From Cystobasidiopsis lactophilus (lineage: Eukaryota; Basidiomycota; Agaricostilbomycetes; Agaricostilbales; Chionosphaeraceae): DNA of 64,000 nt. Positions 1 through 11,675 of this stretch are shown in pieces. The DNA lies in the NCBI GenBank assembly GCA_001599975.1, contig BCIO01000001.1, positions 4,709,631-4,773,630 of the forward strand. The letters are read 5' to 3'. The position numbers and the translations under genes were made by a program. Every line of letters starts with the position of its first letter. Within the stretch, counting starts at the first letter, position 1. The notes beneath the pieces were generated by a model. The model worked only from the letters and a program-made list of their open reading frames with translations, was not told the DNA's origin and ran no database searches.

Positions 1-1098
1 CTGTTCAACCTCATGTGTTGGAAACCACACAGACAATGAGGTACAGGGAGAAACAGAGGCGAACCTTGTTAGGAGCAGTCTTGAAAGGCAAGCCGCTGAT
101 CTTGGAGATCTCGTCGGCCACCTTGACGTCGAACCCAGTCTTGGTATTGAGACCCTGTGCGGTCCAAGCCAAACATCAACACCGGCTACAAAGGTGTAAA
201 AGGGCGAGGGTCTCGATGACGCACCGTTCCGACCGCCGTTCCTCCTTGCGCCAACAAGCTCAGCCTGGGCAGCACGGCCTCGACCCGCTCGATGCCAAAG
301 GCGACCTGCTGGACGTAGCCGGAGAACTCCTGGCCCAAGGTCAAGGGCGTGGCGTCCTGCAAGTGGGTGCGGCCGATCTTAATGATGGAGCTGAACGCCT
401 TCGCCTTGGCGTCCAGGGCGTCGTGCAAGGTGTGGAGGGCGGGGAGGAGGGACTTGGAGATTTCGGTGACCGCTGCGATGTGCATGGCCGTGGGGAATCT
501 GTACGCATGGACCAAAAAAGCTGAGTCCGGTCCCTGATGGTGGGAAGGTGACAGAGGGTAGTAGGCAACGCACGAATCATTAGAGGACTGGGACATGTTG
601 ACGTGGTCGTTGGGGTGGACGGGCTTCTTGGAGCCGAGCTCGCCGCCGAGCATCTCGATGGCCCGGTTGGAGATGACCTCGTTGACGTTCATGTTCGTTT
701 GGGTCCCTGAGCCGGTCTGGAAGACGACCAAGGGGAAGTGCGACGCCAGTTTACCGCTGATGACCTGTGACGCGATCACCCTCACTCAGCTCCAAGTGCA
801 ACGTGGTGAGCAGAGAACCCCGAGGGAGATCGAAACGCACCTCGTCGGCCGCATCCTGGATGGCCTTGGACACCTTCTTGTCCAGCCCGTAGCCTTCATT
901 GACGACGGCAGCGGCCTTCTTGAGCACGCCGAACGCGCGGATGAGCTCGTCCGGCATGCGCTCGGCGTCGCCCCCAATCTTGAAGTTTTGCTTGGAGCGC
1001 TGGGTCTGCGCGCCGTAGTACTTGTCGGCCGGCACCTGCAGGTCGCCAAACGTGTCCCGCTCCGTCCGGAACTCTTGCTTCGCCTGCGGGCCGCTCAT
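1..1098 (-). CDS. fumarate hydratase, class II (5' part, partial)
   Basis: Fumarase interconverts fumarate and L-malate in the mitochondrial TCA cycle and in the cytosol. The N-terminal lyase segment shows [10 protein letters not shown], the [13 protein letters not shown] substrate-binding loop and [17 protein letters not shown]. Exons on the minus strand run 1098-841, 764-574, 498-225 and 154-65. The introns (840-765, 573-499, 224-155) begin GTGCGT, and the last one begins GTTCGC at 64 and ends in CAG exactly at base 1, so the next exon starts just outside the window. The C-terminal GSSxMPxKxN signature is therefore not seen. The start at 1098 ([10 protein letters not shown]) gives a cytosolic form. 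An Arg-rich stretch encoded near 1195-1262 ([12 protein letters not shown]) followed by a GTGAGT donor could be a mitochondrial leader exon, but I could not join it in frame with certainty. Confidence 0.95.
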
Positions 1099-2711
1099 CA
1101 AAATGTCAGCTGCTGGGGGTTCTCGCTGGTGGACGGGGAGCAAGCCATGGACCGAGCTGGACACCATCCCCGCCTGGCAACTGGGATCACTCACGCAAGC
1201 AGAACATGAGAAGGCGGCCGCTCGTTGGCGCAGCAAGCCAGGCTGGGCCGTCCGCAGGGTCTGTTCAAATCCACACCAAAGAAAATGTTTATCATCTTCG
1301 GGCAAATGGCGGCAAAGGGAGCCAAGCACGAACAGGCAGGGCTCGGGATGCAGCTCGACGCATGATGTTAAAGGCAAGTCTGGATTAAATATGGAAAGGA
1401 CAGGGCAGGGGCAGAAGGTGGATGAGCAGGAGCAAGGCGGGACGCAGCTGGCAAAAAGCAACAAGGCGGCTCTTTCCGAAGAGCAGCCGAGTCTGGCCTA
1501 ATGAACCAATCCGAATGGACCGGAGCCCCAGCTTGAACGTGCTGCTGAACAGCTGCTCGAGACGTGTGTTCCGAGACCGAATTGCCCTGGAGCCGACCAA
1601 TGTCACTCGTCGCTTCTTGCGCTCCGGGTGCGATTCGACTCTGAGCCGGTCGGGTTCTGAACCAATGTGATGCGCGTTCTGGAGAGCTCCTTGCTGCTCG
1701 AGTCTGTCAGTGCTGCCTGGCCGATAGCGAGCAATTGGCAAAGAAACCCGAATCGAAAGAGCGCGAGGTGAGCCGGAGCTCCTGCCATCAGCGCACTTCG
1801 CTTCAAGCATACTTCCTTTGACAGAGTGCGTTCATAATCTCTGGACACGGTTTGGCACCGTGCAGTTCAGCTTGAACCAGCTACGAGCTGTTCGCCTCAT
1901 GTTCCACCGGCGCTGGTGGCGGTTCGCTTTCCTCCCTTTTTTGTTATATGATTAGCTCTCATCATGAAGTCCGGGATCACGAACAGAACCAGCTTACGTC
2001 CAGAATCTGCCAGCTCGTGGCCGCTCAACTTGCTTTCTCTGTGCGCGCCTCGGTCGAAGCGATCGCCACCACCTTCAGCCTTTCCAAATCTTGCCATCTG
2101 AAAGCCCTCGAGCAGCTATCGAGCTCCCAGTATCACGATTATGGGGTCATGATGACGCCCTGAAAGTGTGCTTGTGGTCCTTTGAGTCGCTGGCGGATTT
2201 GGGCGGTGGCGTGCGTTGCCTTCCTTTCTTCTCAAGCTGATATAGTGACTCAGGACATGGATCAAGCACACAGAAAGTGCTCTATGATGCTATTCCTTAC
2301 CGTCTGTTGCCTGGAGGGCCGGTCAGCTCTTGGAGGTGTGTTCGTTCCCTTCCTCTTCGCGCGGCGCAGACCAACTACAACGTGATAGCTCAAGAAGTAT
2401 ACAGTGTTTATTCTCATGAGCTGGCCTGCCGACATTGTCAACGATACGGTAGCCGATATGTCCGTGCTCACGGTCGGCCGCACACCAACCTCAAAGTCGA
2501 GGCGTCGACTGGTCATTCTGGTCTACTCGGCTTGCCTGCTTCTCTTATCGCCTTTGCTGTCCCTCGATCCCCAAGCTTACTTACGTAGGGGTTGCGCCGA
2601 CTGTGAAATCGAATGCCATGTTTTGCCACCAAAACCCGCGTTGGGGTAAATATCTAGACAGCTCTAAAGAGGAACGGAAATTGCACTGAAGATACAAGAG
2701 AGATAATGATG
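1099..2711. other. intergenic / 5' region without a supported gene
   Basis: Lies upstream of fumarase. Short overlapping open frames occur on both strands but none has a recognisable domain or convincing splice pattern. It may hold the fumarase 5' leader exon (about 1195-1262) and promoter. Confidence 0.5.
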
Positions 2712-5327
2712 CTATGGGTGGCCAGAGAAGGCAAACGTGCTTCTACTTCGGCTAAGGGTTGCGGCCTGGCGCAGGCTTGTGGCCTGGAAGAGGCTTGCGG
2801 CCTGGCGCAGAAGGAAAAACATTCTTGGGGTTGGGTGGGACAGCTGTAGAGTGGTAGGCGTTTGTGCATTCCTTGGAGAGGAGAGAGAAACACACTCACC
2901 ATCGGAACGCTCATCCGGTCTCAGCTTCTTGCCGCTTTGCTCTGCATTAGTGGCCTGCGGACTGACACCCCTAGGCCTCTTTGGCTCTGCCCCTTCCTGA
3001 TAGGCTGAAGTGCGGATTTTGTTGACAGACCGGTCAAATTCTCCGCGCAGCTGACACAGGGACATTAGTGAGACCCGTCTTCCATAATGCCAAGCGAAGA
3101 AGCATACTTGCGTCTCGTTGAAGCCTGTAAAATACTTGAGGAACTCGAGGAAAGATCTGAACGTATTGCGTTGCTCAGACTCCCAAGTCTTTTCCACGGC
3201 GCGGATGAAGATCTCTCCCGGTTTCTCCAGAGCTAAAATAAAGGCCACTATCATGTCGAGATAGGTTTGGCCTGGTTCATAGTCGCTCAGCCATTTCCTA
3301 GTTAGTATGAATCTGCAACGGACCGTAAAATTGTCTGTAGGACAACTTCAAGTTCTCCATCCAAGTCGAGGCGCCCTGACCCTCGATTGCGTCGAAAATC
3401 TCCTTTTTCTTTAGCGAGACTTGTTCAGGGATTTCCGTGTTCACGTGAGACCAGTCCACCGTGTCGCGGGGCCAGAGTCGATGAAGCGCTGGTTGCCATT
3501 GGTCGAGGGCCATATTAACCAGAGTAGTCTTACCGTTGGCGGCCCCAAATTGAGGAGAAACTGTCAGCGTTCGCATGGGCTTAACTTCTGATTTGGTGCA
3601 GACAAAGAGGCTTACAGAGGCTCGGTGGCAATAGACCAACGTGCTCATGGTCGCCCGAATGCCACTTCAACGGTGTGCCATGGAGCACGTGAGGTGTGAG
3701 AAAGTGGTCCAGAAAGAAAGGTAGTTCTTTTAGTCGATGTCGTTCAGCGGAATGCGTGTCCTCTTCCGATAACACGAACTTCGATATTGCCCCTGGCAGA
3801 ATTCTGCGGCATTGTTTTGTCAACGCATCGGCGTGAGCGAAGATAATGGGGTCCATCGGTTGGTACTTGTCAGAAAAATCTGCAGCTACACGTCGATTTA
3901 TGCGGATAGTCGGGAGGAACTCGGGCTCTTTCGAATCTGGTTTGTATCTGAGGTTGCGTTGGCCGGGCTTGAATTTGTCGATCCCAATTGTGTTGAGGCT
4001 ATCGGTGACCTTCTCGAACATGCTGGTACCCAAGATAGATTTAAGGTCTACAGCTCTCGATCGTCATGAGGACTCTGAAGCTTCAGTCTGCAAGTTGAGA
4101 GGCTCACCGTCGTATGAATTGAAACCGATGTCACGAATGCGATTAGTGATAGCCTTCGCCTTTTTGGTCATTGTATCGAGTGTTTCGTGACCTGCTGGCA
4201 GTAGGTCGGAATGACGGTCGACAAGCCAGTAACAAACGCTTGGATCGGTCTCGTCGAGATGCATATTGCGCATCGGGACGTCCATGAAAGTATAGAAAGC
4301 CTTCCACCAAGCAGGCAGGGAACTGCTGATGGAGCCAGGTCGGAGAAACTTTGCCAATGTGAAAACAATGAACTTTGGCCAGGCAGAATCGTTGACAATG
4401 TAGGTCGCGTGCTCCTCCAAGCTCTGGGGATGTTGTGAGTACGCCTCTAATAGCTCATTCATTGATAGTGATATGGCCTTACTTTCTTTCTGAAGACTTC
4501 AAGTCTTCCAAGAGCCCCCATCACCGCCGAAAAATCTGGGAACAGCATTTTTTTGCGTGCAACTGGTCATAATGAGATAATTGCATTGAGTTTCAATGGG
4601 CAGGAGCGAAGTCGTCGCAACCCTCACCATTGAGATCATTTAAAAGAGACGCCTTCGCTAAATACTCGAGGACATGGTATTTTTGGTCATGCAGTTGTAA
4701 GTTGGCATGTTGGAAGTCAGCGAGCCAAGCGCAGCTCGCTTTGGAAAGACGCAGAAGTGCATTTTCGGACGCTATCTTTTCCTGGTCCGCTCCTCCTTTC
4801 TTTTCGTCCCGTCGCAGAAGTGCATTTCCGGACGCTATCTTTTCCTGGTCCGCTAATTCTTTCTTTTCGTCCTGTAAGATATCGACCCAGGAGCGGGTAT
4901 CGTCATCAGCGCCGAAAGGTAGTTCAATGCCCCGGTCTTGAAGCTCCTTTCTGAAGCGACCGTAGTAAGCCGCCGTCAAAGGGAATGTTCTGCGATGCTT
5001 GGCTGATGGAAGCATTCGGGTTCTGGAAATGTAAGTATGCTGGTGAATTGGGAACAAGAAGAGGTTGACGCTGCTCCGTAGCCTGGAACAAAGCTAGGAA
5101 TTCACGTTCGAAAGAGGCTCGCCGAAGGCAACAAGGAAAGCAACGGTCAAACGCCCGAGGCAAGCGCCAGCTTTGCACCAGTACAGACGATTTTGAGCGA
5201 ACTGAGAGGCAATTTCAAGGCATTTAATGAGGGGCTGACCAGCAGCAAGCTGCTTCGCATCTGCAAGGACATGGCTTCTGTCGCGCAGTTGGTGCATGAG
5301 ATGGCGTTTCAAGCAGGCTTCGGGCAT
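2712..5327 (-). CDS. unrecognised multi-exon protein with internal tandem repeat
   Basis: A chain of minus-strand coding segments (about 5327-5115, 5036-4593, 4462-4040, 4033-3655, 3555-3300, 3290-2900) reads as one large, Lys/Glu- and aromatic-rich cytosolic-type protein of roughly 600-700 residues. A genuine ATG opens the first segment (MPEACLKRHLMHQL). I do not recognise the family. A GAANGKTTLV segment near 3,540-3,510 is reminiscent of a P-loop, but it lacks the full GxxxxGKT spacing. The second segment carries an in-frame 63-bp tandem duplication giving two copies of a DEKK...DQEKIAS.NALLR unit. The tail contains a basic stretch (GAEPKRPRG) that could be a nuclear signal. Exact splice junctions and the C-terminus (a short repeat-rich region near 2,760-2,810) are not resolved; the exon limits given are approximate. 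Confidence 0.5.
4750..4875. repeat. 63-bp tandem duplication (two units)
   Basis: Units 4750-4812 and 4813-4875 begin with CGCAGAAGTGCATTT and differ at only a few positions. The length is a multiple of three and the repeat keeps the host gene's minus-strand frame open, adding 21 residues. Confidence 0.9.
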
Positions 5328-6901
5328 GAAACCTGTGCTTCAAACATGTCCATGTTTCAGCGAGGCAGAAAAGGGTGCATGGGACAGAAGCTCGATTTGC
5401 CACCAGCTGGGCTTGAGAATGGCAGGCTGTCATTGGCTTGTCCGACTTCTCAACGTGTCCAAGACCACTCCAGACATGCCATGGACTAGACAGGAGAGCA
5501 AGACAGAGGCAGACGTCGTCTTAGCAATGTTCGGCTTCCTCCAGAGGAGCAGGGCAGGAATGCCGTGCGAGCGGGCAAGGCAAGGGTGGACACGGGTCTC
5601 AGGGGCACATCCAGAGGGCATCTTTGCAATAGATTTGAGGCGATCCAAGCGAGGGCGATGTATGCCACTAATGTCGAGCGGCCAACCGAGCGCAAGCCTG
5701 TGAGCGCTCGCAGCTTGATCCTGCTCAGTCCGCCGCGTCCCTGCCTTTGGTGCCAACCTTTGCTCGGTCGTTAATGTTATCAACAGCTTGGACGGACGAG
5801 CGCTCCGATGGACTGCAGCGCGCCGCCAAGGAGCAACAAGCAGCGAGGCCTCAATCCCAAATGAAGCCAGCGTCGCCGCTGCGGCGATGACCAGCCTGTG
5901 CCATGATGTGACTGCCTTCTTGGGCATCTGAAGACTGGCTCTGCTCGCGTGCCTCGCGCCCGGTTGCTGTTGCTTGACCGGACTGGCTCCTGCGTCAGAT
6001 TCATGCTGCAGCTTGGTCTGCAGTGTTTGGCCTGGCTCTGGCCTCCCGGGCGCGTGCTTGCCGAATGCAGCATCAACAGCAAGAGCTGTCAAGGCTGCGA
6101 CTTGGGGTTCAGAGCAATTGGAAGTGTGGATGAACGGCAACTGGTGGCGCCATGGGCCTGGCGCGGTCTCTTGGCCGTGTTCACCGTGGACAACTACCTG
6201 GCCAGATGCAACAGGAAGTGGGACCACCAGAGCATTACTGATCCTTGTGCGTCTGTCTACTGTACTCGTGATGTGGTGGCGAATCGCTCAGACCAAGATT
6301 GGCAGGCGGTTGTTGCACCTGGTGCCTGTCCTGGCAAGAATAGTGAACTACACGAGTTGCTTTAAATGCAGGAGTTTCTTGGCTCTGACTGCCCGTTGCC
6401 CTGGGCGCTTTTCCCTTTGTGCCACTCCTTCCCACCTTTGGGACAGAATTCGGGCTCTGTCCAACTTTTTGCACTCACAAATCCATGCACCACTCCTAGC
6501 TGTCTCCTCAATCTTTTAAAACGACATCTCCTCTTCAGTCCTCGAATTGCCAATACCAGAACGAGTTCGAGAGGCCAAGACGTGCCTACCGCTTCTGCAC
6601 GCTTCTGCTTTGGCCAAGGCTCGCCCAGCACAAAGGATCCCTGCCTGCCCATTAGAAATCCCTTTGATAGTTTGGTTCTGTATTGTTCTTAGACAGGCTT
6701 GGTTGGGCCAGCGTTGGGCCGTCTCTTTCTCGTTCGACCGACGTCGCTTTTCTCCCTCGTTTTCCCCTCGATAGCATCTCCGCTCTGCCCACCTTTGCTT
6801 CTATCTCATCCCCGCTCTGCCAATCTTTGATAAAGCCATCAACCCTCGTCATCTACGCTACTCTTGGGGTTCACCCAACTCGAGTTCCTCCACGCAGCGA
6901 C
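5328..6901. other. intergenic region, no supported gene
   Basis: Holds long overlapping open frames on both strands (a 265-codon frame on the minus strand, 5430-6227) but none begins with a plausible ATG and none shows a known motif. The last ~400 bases, rich in CT on the plus strand, are probably the promoter and 5' UTR of the gene starting at 6902. Confidence 0.45.
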
Positions 6902-7947
6902 ATGCAAGGACTTGACATAACAAAACACTGGATCGACCCGCAAGACCCCGACGCTCCTAAGGATCCGACAGCGTTCAAAGCATGGTTAGAAACGGGAGCG
7001 GGTCACTGGGAGTATCACTGCAACCCGGAGAACCCTAAAGCGGGAGACTGGCGTTTTTGCACCAGATACGGGGTACTACTTCCGTGAGCCGGTAATCCTT
7101 GCTCCCATCAATCTGGTGCTCCCTGACTCTCCATCAAACAGCGAGCGCCCGGCGATCCCGGAGTACCCCAACCGCGGCTATCGGCCCAGTTGGATCCCGT
7201 AAGCAATCCAACGTCCGCCAAATCTAGCGTCTGAGCGGACTTGGCAGACAACATATTACCTATCCAGGCGTCTCCGACGTAGGAAAATGGAAGTGCCACC
7301 GACCCGGCGCCTCCAAACAAGTCTTTGGGCAAGTCGCGAGAACGTGTTTCCCTTCCTCTCCCATTCCTCACGTGTGCACACAGGCAGGATGCTGGTGCTC
7401 CTCTTCACCGAAAGGACCCGGCGCTTCGCTTGGATGGCCCAGTAGCGCCTGTGTACCATCCAAGTCCTGGTCAAGCGGCGATGGGCATCGCGACTTCGCC
7501 ATCTTCGTCTCCCAAAGCGGCAGCTGCTGGTCTTCTCAGCTCCCCAGCTCTCCCTGGTACCAAACTGCCGAAGATTACACCAGTGCCTACACCAGTGCCT
7601 GTGCCCAAGACAGGGCCTCTGGCACCGCAGATCAAGGCTCCTCCCTTTGTTCACAGCACGTCCGAAGTCCCGGCACCAATTGTGCCCAAGATGCCCAACT
7701 CCAAGCTTATACCACTGCCCGCGCGTCCAGTAGGAAGGCCCTCTCTACGGTGCCAACAGTACGTTTTCGGTTTTTCACGGTGGCAGCAAAACTTGACAGC
7801 ATTCTTGAATTTAGATGCATTGCTCTGGGCAATAGCAGTAACTGGCCATGTACGCCGAATGCAAAGGCAGCTAGGACAGCGTGCAACTTGTGCAAAGGAA
7901 CTGGCAAAGAGAAGCTGTGCAGCTTCGTGACTGGACTCCAGGCCTAA
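6902..7947 (+). CDS. unrecognised Trp/Cys- and Pro-rich protein
   Basis: Five exons (6902-7083, 7142-7198, 7248-7343, 7384-7758, 7815-7947) join in frame to a 280-residue protein. The third intron is only 40 nt. The N-terminal half has repeated tryptophan/cysteine motifs: HWEYHC, GDWRFC and GKWKCHRPG. The middle is low-complexity and Pro/Ala-rich (TPVPTPVPVPKTG). The C-terminus carries CNLCKGTGKEKLC, which resembles one CxxCxGxG zinc-binding repeat of DnaJ-type chaperones, although only one such repeat is present. No signal peptide or membrane segment is visible. The frame is well supported because every junction restores the same natural-looking composition. Function unknown; a zinc-binding or DNA/RNA-binding role is only a guess. 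Confidence 0.7.
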
Positions 7948-7970
7948 GGTCCAACCCCCTTCTCTGTCTC

Positions 7971-8004
7971 TTCGTGTGTATAGCTTCTTCGTGTGTATAG
8001 CTCC
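7971..8004. repeat. 17-bp tandem repeat downstream of the 6902 gene
   Basis: TTCGTGTGTATAGCTTC is followed directly by TTCGTGTGTATAGCTCC. It lies in the 3' region between two plus-strand genes. Confidence 0.85.
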
Positions 8005-8248
8005 TTGTTTTTATACCCATAATATTTCCGCTGTTTGCTATGAAGTGGCGGAGTCGTTGCCACTCGACTCTGACTGCGCTAGTGTGCCAAAACCTGTTGA
8101 GGGATAAGACGCCCTGGCTGGATAACAAGCTGAATTCAATGAACTAGTAGCCTGATGCCGCCGGCGCCCACTCACTGCCCACACCACCGAGTCCCGCACC
8201 CAGTCGACTTCGATGCCTCTTTCACCGCTCCAGCCACCTCTTTCCAAA

Positions 8249-9410
8249 ATGTCGACCCCCAAGATCACCCTCTACCACGTTTGTCCCTTGCTACATTCCA
8301 AATGAACACTCCTGATGCAGAGAGCGCAGTTGAACAACTCGAGGTCGCATCGGATCTTGATGCTTTTGGAGGAGCTCAAGTTGGAGTACGAGATTGTCGA
8401 GTTCAAGCGGGGCGCGGACCACTTGGCTCCCAAGGAGATGAAAGCTATCCATCCTGTCAGTGCTTTCCTGAGTCGCTAGCCAGACGTTTGGATTGAAGCT
8501 GGGGCGGGCGAACAGTTGGGCAAGGTATGACAGCATGAAGGCTGCAGCCTTTTCATTTGGGTTGACCCTGGTTGCCGTCAACAGGCACCGGTCGTGGCTA
8601 TCGAGAAGGACGGCAAGAAAGTCGTCTTGGCAGAGTCGGGTGCTATGTAGGCCGAAAGTGCTTTTTCCAGCAAGCTTTTCGCTGACGTTTCTCTGCCCAC
8701 AGAATCGAGTTCATCATCTCCCGCTATGGCCCGCAACTTGCGCCGCCTACGACTGACGATGAACTGACCGCCAAATACCTCTACTACATGCACTTTCCCG
8801 AAGTCCGTCGCTTTCGCCGGACCCAATCCCTTGCTCATCTGATCTTGGGCCAAACTGCTTGCAGGGCTCCTACATGCCCAATCGCATCATGTCCATGATC
8901 TTTGGATTCACAGTGACCAAGTCGCCCTTCTTCGTCCGGCCCATCGCCGGCGCCATCAACTCGAACGTCCAAAAGTCTTTCATCCAGCCCCGCTTCAAGG
9001 ACATGCTGACCATGATGGAGGAGGACCTCAAGTCGGCCGGCGGCGATTACTTTGTGGGCGGCAAGCTGAGCGGAGCAGAGTGAGTAGCCTACTTGTGCAC
9101 CAGATGAGAGACGCGCTGAAAGTGGTGGATCAGCATCATGCTGTCCTATCCGCTGGAAGCGAGCTACTCTCTCTTGGGCCCTTATCCCACTCTCAAGGTT
9201 CGCACCGCTATCTAACAAGCTCGTTTAGGCTTCGGTCGAAGTCATCTGTGAACAGGCCTGGGTGGACAAGATCAAGGCTCTGCCGTCCTACCAAGTCGCG
9301 GAGAAGAAGGGCGGACCGTACGCTCTTTCCCTTTTCTCTGAGCGTCCTTCTCTCGGCTCATTATTTGGACCCTAATGTCGTACAGGCTCGACTCGTCAGC
9401 GTTCAAGTGA
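8249..9410 (+). CDS. glutathione S-transferase, Gtt1-like
   Basis: Transfers glutathione to electrophiles in stress and xenobiotic detoxification. Nine exons (8249-8278, 8330-8455, 8516-8524, 8585-8646, 8703-8802, 8865-9079, 9134-9197, 9229-9317, 9386-9410) sum to 239 residues, the usual GST length. The thioredoxin-like N-domain begins ITLYHLNNSRSHRILMLLEE and continues to HPLGKAPVV and LAESGAIIEF, the glutathione-contacting segment. The helical C-domain ends with GGKLSGADIMLSYPL. The layout matches yeast Gtt1 (HSRAFRLLWLLDHLNLEYE, KKIHPLGRSPL, GKLSGADILMSFPL). Exon 3 is only 9 nt (TTGGGCAAG, Leu-Gly-Lys of the cis-Pro loop), and the intron 9198-9228 is only 31 nt. Both are needed to keep the frame. 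Confidence 0.95.
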
Positions 9411-9608
9411 GCTTGACCTCTCTCCACCCGTTTGCCCCATGTGCTCTCCTCGAACCACAAAGGTCCCACCACTCTGTGTCCCTTGTATCTAGTAATGCAT
9501 CTGCACGGAAATCTAAGCTTTAATACGGTGTCAACCCGAAAATCAGTCCTTTGTGCGCGACCAGCTCCGAGAACGCAAACTGCGGTCAGGAGTGGAGAAG
9601 ACCACCTT

Positions 9609-11675
9609 TCAAAGGAAGACCATCATGCTCCAGCTAAGAACGACAAGTAAGACCATAGAAAGCTGTGCACCAAGAGCATGGGCTGAGGAGGACAAGGACG
9701 AGATGCTGCAACGCACTGCGCTCCGAAGGCGAATCCTGTTCGCTGCTGAGCCATCGCCACCAACTCCATTCTTAAGCGAAGTCGAATGGGCTTGGGACGT
9801 GCCAGTACTTGTACTCTTGTGGATATTAAGCGGTTTTACTGTGCTGGAGGACGAAACATCGGCCGCTCCGCCACCCGCAGAGCTCGACGGCTGTCCACTG
9901 CCTGTGCCGACGGCGACGCTCGTAGTCGTGGTCACAATCGTGCCATCCGTGCCAACTTGGGTGTTGATGTTGTCAATGTATATAGTGGATATGCCCTGCA
10001 AATGCGTTAGCGAGTGGAGAGAGTCGTTGAGTGGTGGCCTTGCGCACCGAAGTGTCATTCGAGTTCCCTCCATCATCCACCTGACCATCGTCCACAGGAA
10101 GGACCAAATTGGAAGACACATCAGGACCGCCTGTGCAAGTCTTCGCTGTCGCCCTTCCGGGGCCGTCCTGGATCGGGTTACAGCCGGGCAGCGCGTCGAG
10201 CCAGACGCCGCTCGCCGCTGGTGCAATCGTGCATCCGCCGCCGGGAATTGCGGTCAAGTGCGGGCAGTCCGAGGCAGACCCCGTTCCGCCGCTACCGCTG
10301 CAGTCCTTGACGGCTCCAACGAGGGCATCGTTGTCCCATCCCTGCGCAGAGTGTCAGCCACGGCCCATCTTTGACGGGCGACAACGCCAAACTTGCATTC
10401 TGTGGACGTCAAAGTCATCAACGAACGGATGACAAGTGGGTATCTTGGGGGAAAAAACAGACCTGAAACTCGCCATAGAAACCGTAGCCTTTGGTGGAGT
10501 TCAGACCGCGTCAAGTCGACAGTCCACAAAGAAGGGCCTACCCGTTCGATCTCCGTACGAAAACACAAAAGGGTGTGCTGAGTCGGCCGCTTCGTTAACG
10601 TCAAACTTGGACGTGTCGAACACTTGGTTGATCTGGAGGATGTGCAAAGACAAGAGTCAGCGTTCATGGACATTCACCCTCCATAGGAGTTGGACTAACA
10701 TAGAGATGCATATATTTGTGAGAGTGTGTCGAGGGACAGGCGCCATTGCCGCCCTGGCGGTCGGTGTACGCCATGTGCGAGACGTGGTCGTCCGAGTCCG
10801 CCCTTCCATCGCCACAGTCCGGGCTGATGGAACAATTCAGTAATCAATCGCAATCACGGTAGAAAGGTCAGCAGCGCACAAGTCAAGCTCTGCTCGGATC
10901 CCACCGGGGCAGTTCTGGGCTGGCAAGCCGGGCGTGGCGGGGCCTTGTACGCCTAAGCACACAAATTGGACGGCGCCGTCAGCTTGGCCCGGTGTGTTCT
11001 CGTTGGCCCTGAGAGTCGGGTCGCCAGTGATCATTCGGAAGTCGGGTGGGAAGGCCTCCAGTTTGGCCAAGTCTTCAGGCTGGCCCCTCTGTTTGGTAAT
11101 GCCATCTCAGCTCTCCGCGTACATTGCAAATTGGTCAAGTCAGTCACTGACATTGAGGTAGTACACTGTGCGAGATGGCACAGATCAGCGAACGACAGAG
11201 GGTGGTGGTGGCGACAAGGAAGGAGGAACTCACCGGTGATACCCGCGCTCGGTACTTGTGTGAACGACCCATTCTTAGCTTGGAAATAGAGCGAGGCAGT
11301 CTTTCAGGTCGTTAAGAGAACTTGTCAGATATTGATTCTGAGAAGCGGTGGCGCGCGATCTAACGAACCAATAGGAGGAGGCATCTTGGCTGACGTGGCA
11401 CGAGGTGCACTTTGAAGCTCGAAGCTGAGCGGTAGAGACGCCCAAGAGGTTGAAGTTGTAGCCGCCAAAGACCTCGTGCTCGTGGCCGTAGTGAACCCCG
11501 CCGGCTGGGTTAGGCGCGTCGTAGCTCAAGACATCGCACTGTGATAACATTAAGTGCGTTAACATGACACAAGGTACGATCAAGGATGAAGGAAGAAGAA
11601 GCGTACAGGAAAGCGCCAATAAGCCAAGGTGGACCCAGCGAGGGCGAACCAGAGAACGACGGCGAAGTGGATCAT
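9609..11675 (-). CDS. secreted DUF1996 protein with hydrophobic C-terminal tail
   Basis: Starts with a clear signal peptide (MIHFAVVLWFALAGSTLA) at 11675. It continues through the DUF1996 hallmarks: CDVLSYDAPN, HEHEVFGG, SLYFQAKNGSF, YYLNRGQ, AFPPDFRMITGDP, CPGGIRAELDFPDCGDGR, HVSHMAYTDRQGG, CPSTHSHK, FDTSKFDVNE, GYGFYGEF, GWDNDAL and ASDCPHL. Early exons are 11675-11607, 11538-11365 and 11300-11234. At least ten exons are needed. After the domain comes a Ser/Thr/Gly-rich linker and a hydrophobic terminus (LSMVLLVVLSWSMMVFL), which suggests GPI anchoring or another wall/membrane attachment. DUF1996 proteins occur widely in fungi as extracellular proteins of unknown activity. Near 10463-10344 either one ~120-nt intron or a GCAAGT (GC-AG) donor must be assumed; I prefer the single intron. 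Confidence 0.9.

Noticed and set aside
1652-1670. GGTTCTGAACC inverted repeat resembling a tRNA T-arm
   Set aside because: No acceptor stem, anticodon arm or D-arm could be placed around it.
3500-3560. P-loop NTPase call for the GAANGKTTLV segment
   Set aside because: Spacing lacks one residue of GxxxxGKT and no Walker B or other NTPase motif was seen.
5430-6227. 265-codon open frame on the minus strand
   Set aside because: No ATG at its start, no domain, composition rich in Arg/Ala/Ser as expected from chance frames in GC-rich DNA.
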